The notes beneath the pieces were generated by a model that was not told the origin of the DNA, ran no database searches, and was given only the letters and a program-made list of their open reading frames with translations. A stretch of 35,375 nucleotides of DNA. Source: Chromera velia (Eukaryota; Sar; Chromeraceae). Positions 13,311 to 19,516 of this stretch are shown here, one piece after another; within the stretch, counting starts at the first letter, position 1, and the number at the start of each line of letters is the position of its first letter. The stretch is taken from the NCBI GenBank assembly GCA_018398765.1, contig JAHBMJ010004853.1, positions 7,501 to 42,875 of the forward strand. The letters are read 5' to 3'. The position numbers and the translations under genes were made by a program.

Positions 13311-16300
13311 CGTGTGTGTGTGATTCCAAAGAATCAGATCAAAAGCGCACGCAGGAACGGCCGTTCATGAAGCGTTTGATCTTTTGATGCTCAATCTTTC
13401 ACACATTTCTTCTTCTCTCCATGATTCCATGTTTCCCTACTCCTTGCAGGCTGCCGACTCACTGGCAGCGTTGGACGAGAAGCTGCAGCAATGTCTTGCA
13501 GTGGCATCGCCTGCAGAGAAGGAACAGATCGCGAAGGACTCTGCGTCATCGGCTGTGGAGACCATCTCAAATCTCTTAGTCCGCCTGTCCTTGCTTTTTC
13601 AGTCACAATTCTCTCTGCATGTCCCGATGTCCCGCCTGTCCTCGGCTCATTTGTCATGCAAAAAAAGAAATGAGAGTCAAACTACACTGTCGAGCTTCTT
13701 GGTTCTGATCGCATCTGCATGCCATGATCCTGAGGAATGGCATTCCTCTTTTCCTTCCCTCCACTGCATGCATGATCAACTCGAATGCCTGCTGGTGGAG
13801 GGTGGGAGTGCGGAACGTATTTTGCCTCTCAAGCCGTGGCCGCATGAAGAGAAAGATTGTATTTTCGGTCATCTACTCATGTATTTGTATGTATATCAGT
13901 AATTACCCATCATATGCAACTGAGAGTGCCCGCCTTTTTTTGCAGAACGTGATGGACTCTCAAGCCCTGGCTTCGGCCGCATTTATTTCCATACAGAAAA
14001 TAAACATGAACATATTTCTTCAGAAAATAAATGCTGTACGAAAATAAATGCAGAACGTGATGGACTCTCAAGCCCTGGCTTCGTCCGCGAGTGAAGAGGG
14101 AGAGGCAGCATCTGACGGGAGCGCGTCAAGCAGCGGAACGACTTTGACGGGAACTGTGGTCGTCACGGCCCCTGCTGCGGAGAAGCCCTCAAGAGAGGAT
14201 GCGGAGGCCGCAACTGCAGCATCCGTCAAGATCATGCAGGCAGTTGATAACATTGGTCGGTCCGTCAGGGAGGCCAGAAAGGAGATAGATGGGCCAGGGA
14301 ACGAAGAGGGTCGAGGGAAGAGCAGGAAGGTGCTGCCATACTTTCTTTTTCTTCCGTCCTTGAGCAATGCTGGCTGTCTCCTTTCAACTTTCTTCCTTCT
14401 CCTCTCTCCCTCATTCCCCGCCCCCCCTCCGAATGTATGAGCAACACTGCAGCCGACAACCTCGCGGAGGCAGTGCCCATTGGGGAAACCACGATCATTA
14501 AGACAGAGACGCTCTCTATCGCTGTACAGAGCTCTCCTCCTGACGCAACATCCGTCGGTGCCAAATCGGACACAGCATCCATCGTCCTGCAGTTGGCTGA
14601 TGCCGAGGCAATCGGTCGGTCCGTGCATGAGTCGTTCGGTTTCAGTTTTTTTTTTTTTCATTTTGCGGAAAGGTGACAGGAAGCGACAAGCCCGAGGTAG
14701 AAAAAGTTCTCATGACGAGAAAAGTGACAGGAAGGGACAAGCCTGAGGGAGAAAAAAGAAGTTTCATGCATGACGAGATTTCCTTTCTTCCTGCCTGAAT
14801 GCGATCCCTCATTGTCCAAATCTGTTTTTCTTTTTGAATTGCAAATGCGTTTATGCTTCTTTTTGTCCGCCCATAATTTGCAGCTGCAATTCCACAACGG
14901 GGGGACTACGAGGAGACGGGAAGGACAATCCGACAGTCCATGCCGGCTAATGCGAGGAGATCGGATAAGAGTGATCAGGCCAAGTCGCTAACACTGATGG
15001 AGTCCGTGAGTAACCCCGCCCCGTTCGCAGGAGCCCGTACGAGGGAGAACGGATTTGTGACGGCGGGGCTTATTCCTTTTATTCGAATGGCGGCGCGACA
15101 GGGAGGAGAGGTGATTGGGGGCATTCGAACTTCTTTGATTTCGGCAACCGGAGGTTCCGGGACATCTAGGTCCTCTGGTGGACGGTCCGGCAGGAGGCTT
15201 GATGAAACAGAAGAAGGAGAAAGAAGAGCAGCAGATTCGTCTGTGGAGACTTTGAAGGAGAATTCACTCTCTCGAAAGCTTGCAGATGCGATTTCTTCTT
15301 CGAAGAACATCGCACAAGTTGAATTGTCTGCTCTGGATCAAGAGAACTTGATCAAGCAGCGGGAGCTTGTAGAATCCGATTGGGATCGGTACAAACTCGG
15401 GAGGGTGGGGGGAATCTGGGAGGTTGAGTGCACCCAGTTGGATGTGCAGAACGAAGAGTGGACTTCGGGTGGTGAGTCGGTCAGTCTGTTGGACAGGGAA
15501 GGAGTGTGCATGAATGAGCTATGGGTAGAAGAGTAAATTAGTTCTTTCTTTTTCTGGTTTTGCATCGTTGATTGGGATCTCGATTGGGTTGCTGTTTCTC
15601 TCTTCATCGCTGTCCCGTGGTTTTCTTTTTGTTCACTTGAAGGACGTACCGCTTCGTCTCCTCTGTTGGAAAGCCGCACATGGAGATCAGATGACGCTGC
15701 CCTGCGTGCATAGAGAAAAGTTTTTTCCCGACATAATATATATTCAACTAATGAAGCAAGAGCCTCTCTCTCTCTCCCTCTCGCTCTCTCTGACGCAATT
15801 CACTGGCTGCATGGATGGCTGCAGGATGCACAACCAGCGGGGCAGCGAACAGGCAGATCACAGAGGAACAGATCGTCTGCGAGTGCGAGATCAGGGCGAT
15901 GGAGGCAGTGTTCTCTGTCAGCCAGAGGGTCAGTCAGTTGTTTGACTGTTTACCTCTTCTCAATTCGTCAGAGGGTGTGTCGGCCTCAATGTCGTGCATG
16001 GACAACTCATCACCTTTAGTCACAGGTAAAGACACAAGCAGCCAGAGTCACAAGCTCCAGTTCTCGAATGATCGAAGGGAGCTTTTCTGTCTTGTGATTT
16101 TCAGCATGTCACATCGTGCCACCAATAAACGACTGCGCGCTCTTGTCTATGTGTGCACTTGATCAAGAAACTATGGCAAGAACGAGCAGACAGCCAACTG
16201 TTGAATCAATCACTCGTGCCTCCCTGCAGTATATAGAGCCCCCAGCGCTGCCGCCAACAGCAGGGACGGCTCAGAATTCAGTCTTGGAGAAGCTGCCGGA

Positions 16301-19300
16301 CGTGGGCTTCCTCTTCCTCCTCCAAACGGTTAGTAAGTCAGTCTGCCACACATGAACCCGATCAGTTAGGGGTGTACTCAGTTGGATATCTATTGATTGT
16401 CTCATTCAACCTGCCAGTCAATAAACTCGTTTGCGTCGGTGGAACCTCTCATTGATCAATGAAGATTCAAGGGGAGGGGTTGGAAGGCCCTTATCCATTC
16501 ATACTGTTCTTTTTTCTCTGCGTGCCTTCCTGAATTCATTTCTCTACCTCTCTGTCGGTCTGTAGGCCCACATCCTCTGCATCTTTCTAGCTGTGCGTCT
16601 GTGTAAATCCATGCATATGCAGGTGGGCTTGTCCTCAATTTTCATATTCCTGGCGCTCGCAGTTCTCGTCCACACGTCAGTCTGCAGACCTTCCGGCAGG
16701 ATCATAAGCGGGTTGAATCGAAATGGGCCATGCATGCGGCACAATTTTGCCTTTCTCGTACATGAAGAATCTGTTGTAGTTCTTTCCATATCGAAACTGC
16801 GTCTGGATGGCCAATTTGCTTTTCACCCCAGATGAGGGTCTAGTTACTGTACTCTACTGGATCCCTTTTGCGTGTCTGTCTGATCGATCAACACGCTGGC
16901 AACTCCCTTCTTGTATTTTAGATTACTGTGTTGCGCTTGACGTTCCTTCCGGCAGGGCTTACAAGGCCGAGAGGAAGCTTCTTCCTCTGGTCCAGGACGT
17001 CTTTCCGAGCCTTTCCGTGTGTGATTGTAGACGCTGACATGGAAGGAGACAGTCAGCACACTCGAAGGTCTCGACACTGAAGGACATCCAGAGAAGCCGT
17101 CGGAGATCCAGTCAGATGAGTGCAGCAGCCGTGGAAGATCCAAGCAGGGCCGCAAGGTACCATAGCAGTAAGCGGAAGAAAGGGGGGCAGGCAGAAGCCT
17201 GTGAACAAGAACAAAGAGAGAGAGAAGGCGTCTCCTCGAAGGCCCTGCAGGAGGTGACTGCGAAGGCAAAGGCGGTGTTTGGAAACGAGGGACACTTGCT
17301 TCGAATTCGAAAGTGAGTTCGTCTTTCTTTGTCTATCCTAGTCCAGCTGCACATCTGGCCAACTGCCTCTGTTTTCTTTGCGTCCCACTCTGCCTTTTGG
17401 TCTGCATAAGTGTGTTTTTGCCTGCTTGCCTTCCTGCCTCCTTCCAGGGTCTGTGCTCTCCGCCTACCTTTTTGTCAATGGATTGATTGTCCCTTCTGCT
17501 CATGAATTTCGCTCCTGCTCATGTGCAGATTTTTCAACCCCAGACGCATCGTGGCCTATCACCTTTCGCAAGGTGTCCGATTTGATGAAAGCGGACAGGT
17601 CATCTCACAGCCAGCAGCACAGCGAGCGAGTACGAGATTTTGTTCGTGCCGCTTCCGCTGCTTCAAGCTTGCGTTGTTTACAGAGTGGTCTCTGGGTGCG
17701 TGTGACGCCCGCGTGATTCGCCGCGCACTGCGGGTCAGACGGGCAGGACTACAGGAGGAACAGAGAGGGTACTTTGCAAATCAGAAAGAAAGACAGCAGG
17801 CGTTGTGGAAGCAGATGGAGGTAGAGATGGCAGGGCGACAGTACGAGATGGGGTTTATCTTCAGTACAGAGGAAATAAGGGCACGAGTACTTAGAGCGAT
17901 GAGGGAACAAAAGAAGCCAAAGGGAAAAAATGACCAGAAAAAGAAAACACAAGAGTCATCCGAGTCGGAGGACGATTCTGATGAGTCGAGTGATTTTGAT
18001 TCAGACAGCAGTGGAAGCATGAAGAGCAAAAACAGCAGCAGCAACAGCGAAAGCAACAATCAAGAGACCGCTTCTCAGTCGGAGGACCTGTACGAAGACT
18101 TGGCATCCCTGATGAAGCAGCTGGAGACAGTCGGGACGGGAAACGATTTTGATTCAAAAAAGAAAAGGAAATTGGAGGCGAAGATGAAAAGCCTAAAAGA
18201 AAAAACAGATCATCTTTTCCCAAAGAAAGAAATTGAGGGTCATCAACAGAAAGAGAAAGCCTCCCTTTCTTTCCCTGCCGACTCCTCTGGTCGAGGTGGA
18301 CGTGGTGAGGTCCTCTTGACAGTGCCGTCTCAAAGTGAGGACGGAGGAGCTGATGGAGAGCCTGCAGCGTCAGACACTAAACGTGGGGGGGGAAGCCTGA
18401 CTGACGTCACAGTCCGACAGGTGGAAGACGGGGCTGCCTCCTCGTCCTTTGAGAAGCCGGGGGGGGTGATGCCCTTTCAGGCGGTGGGAAGGCAGAGAGG
18501 GGAGAAAAACAAAAATAAGGAAGAGAGTAGTAGCATTGAGAGTGCGAAAAGTCAAGAAGGCAGTCTAAGCATTGAGAGCGCCAAGAGCGAAGAGGGCAGT
18601 GGAAGCATCGAGAGTGCAAAGAGTGAAGAAGATGGAGAAGGAGCAGAGGAGATAGAGAGCGCAAAGAGCGGAACGTCGAGGAACAGCAATGTCGAGGAAC
18701 AATCCGCAAGCGACAGCAGCTTGCAGAGTGGAAGCGACTCCCCAGATGCAGATGCGGACAGTGAAGTGGCAGACAGTGAAAACAGCAGTGCGCTAGTTGA
18801 AGAGCAACCCACTGCTGCAGGAAGAAGATCTTCTGACGACAGAGCAGAACACACACCTACGGCCCCCCCTCCTGTTCAGCGAGACTCCTTAGACGTCTCC
18901 TCTCCTTCGAGTGTCGAGTCTGCTAACGTCTCCTCCTCATCATCACGCAGTGTCTCAATACAAAGCGCGTCAATTCAAAGTGCCTCAGAAGAACAAAAAG
19001 TCGTGGCCGACACTCAGTCCGAGGAGAGACAGACCACCCCTGAGAAAAAGAACAGAAAGCCGCGACGACTGAAGAGCACAGCAGCCGAAGTCTTCCGCCG
19101 CCTCTCCGCATGTGGCCTGGGGGCCCCGGCAAAGAGGTGGAGGGCCCTGATGACAATCGTCGCTCCAGCAGACGCGTCCAGGGTGGGAACCCTTCCCCTC
19201 AGGTTAGTCAGACAACATACATGTGCGTGCGTCAAGCATACAGTGTTATGAGTAAGATGCACCAAGCATGCATTCGAGGAGGTCGAGGTCCTCACTTCAG

Positions 19301-19431
19301 AGCTGAATGGGAGAGACGTAAAGAGGCACAGCCGCGCGAATAACGGGGTCTGAAGTAACTTGATGTTCTGTTTTCTGCTGTTGGAGCTTTCAAGTCTCTA
19401 TGATCTATTGAACTTTTAGGACGATTTTCCT

Positions 19432-19516
<85 letters not shown>

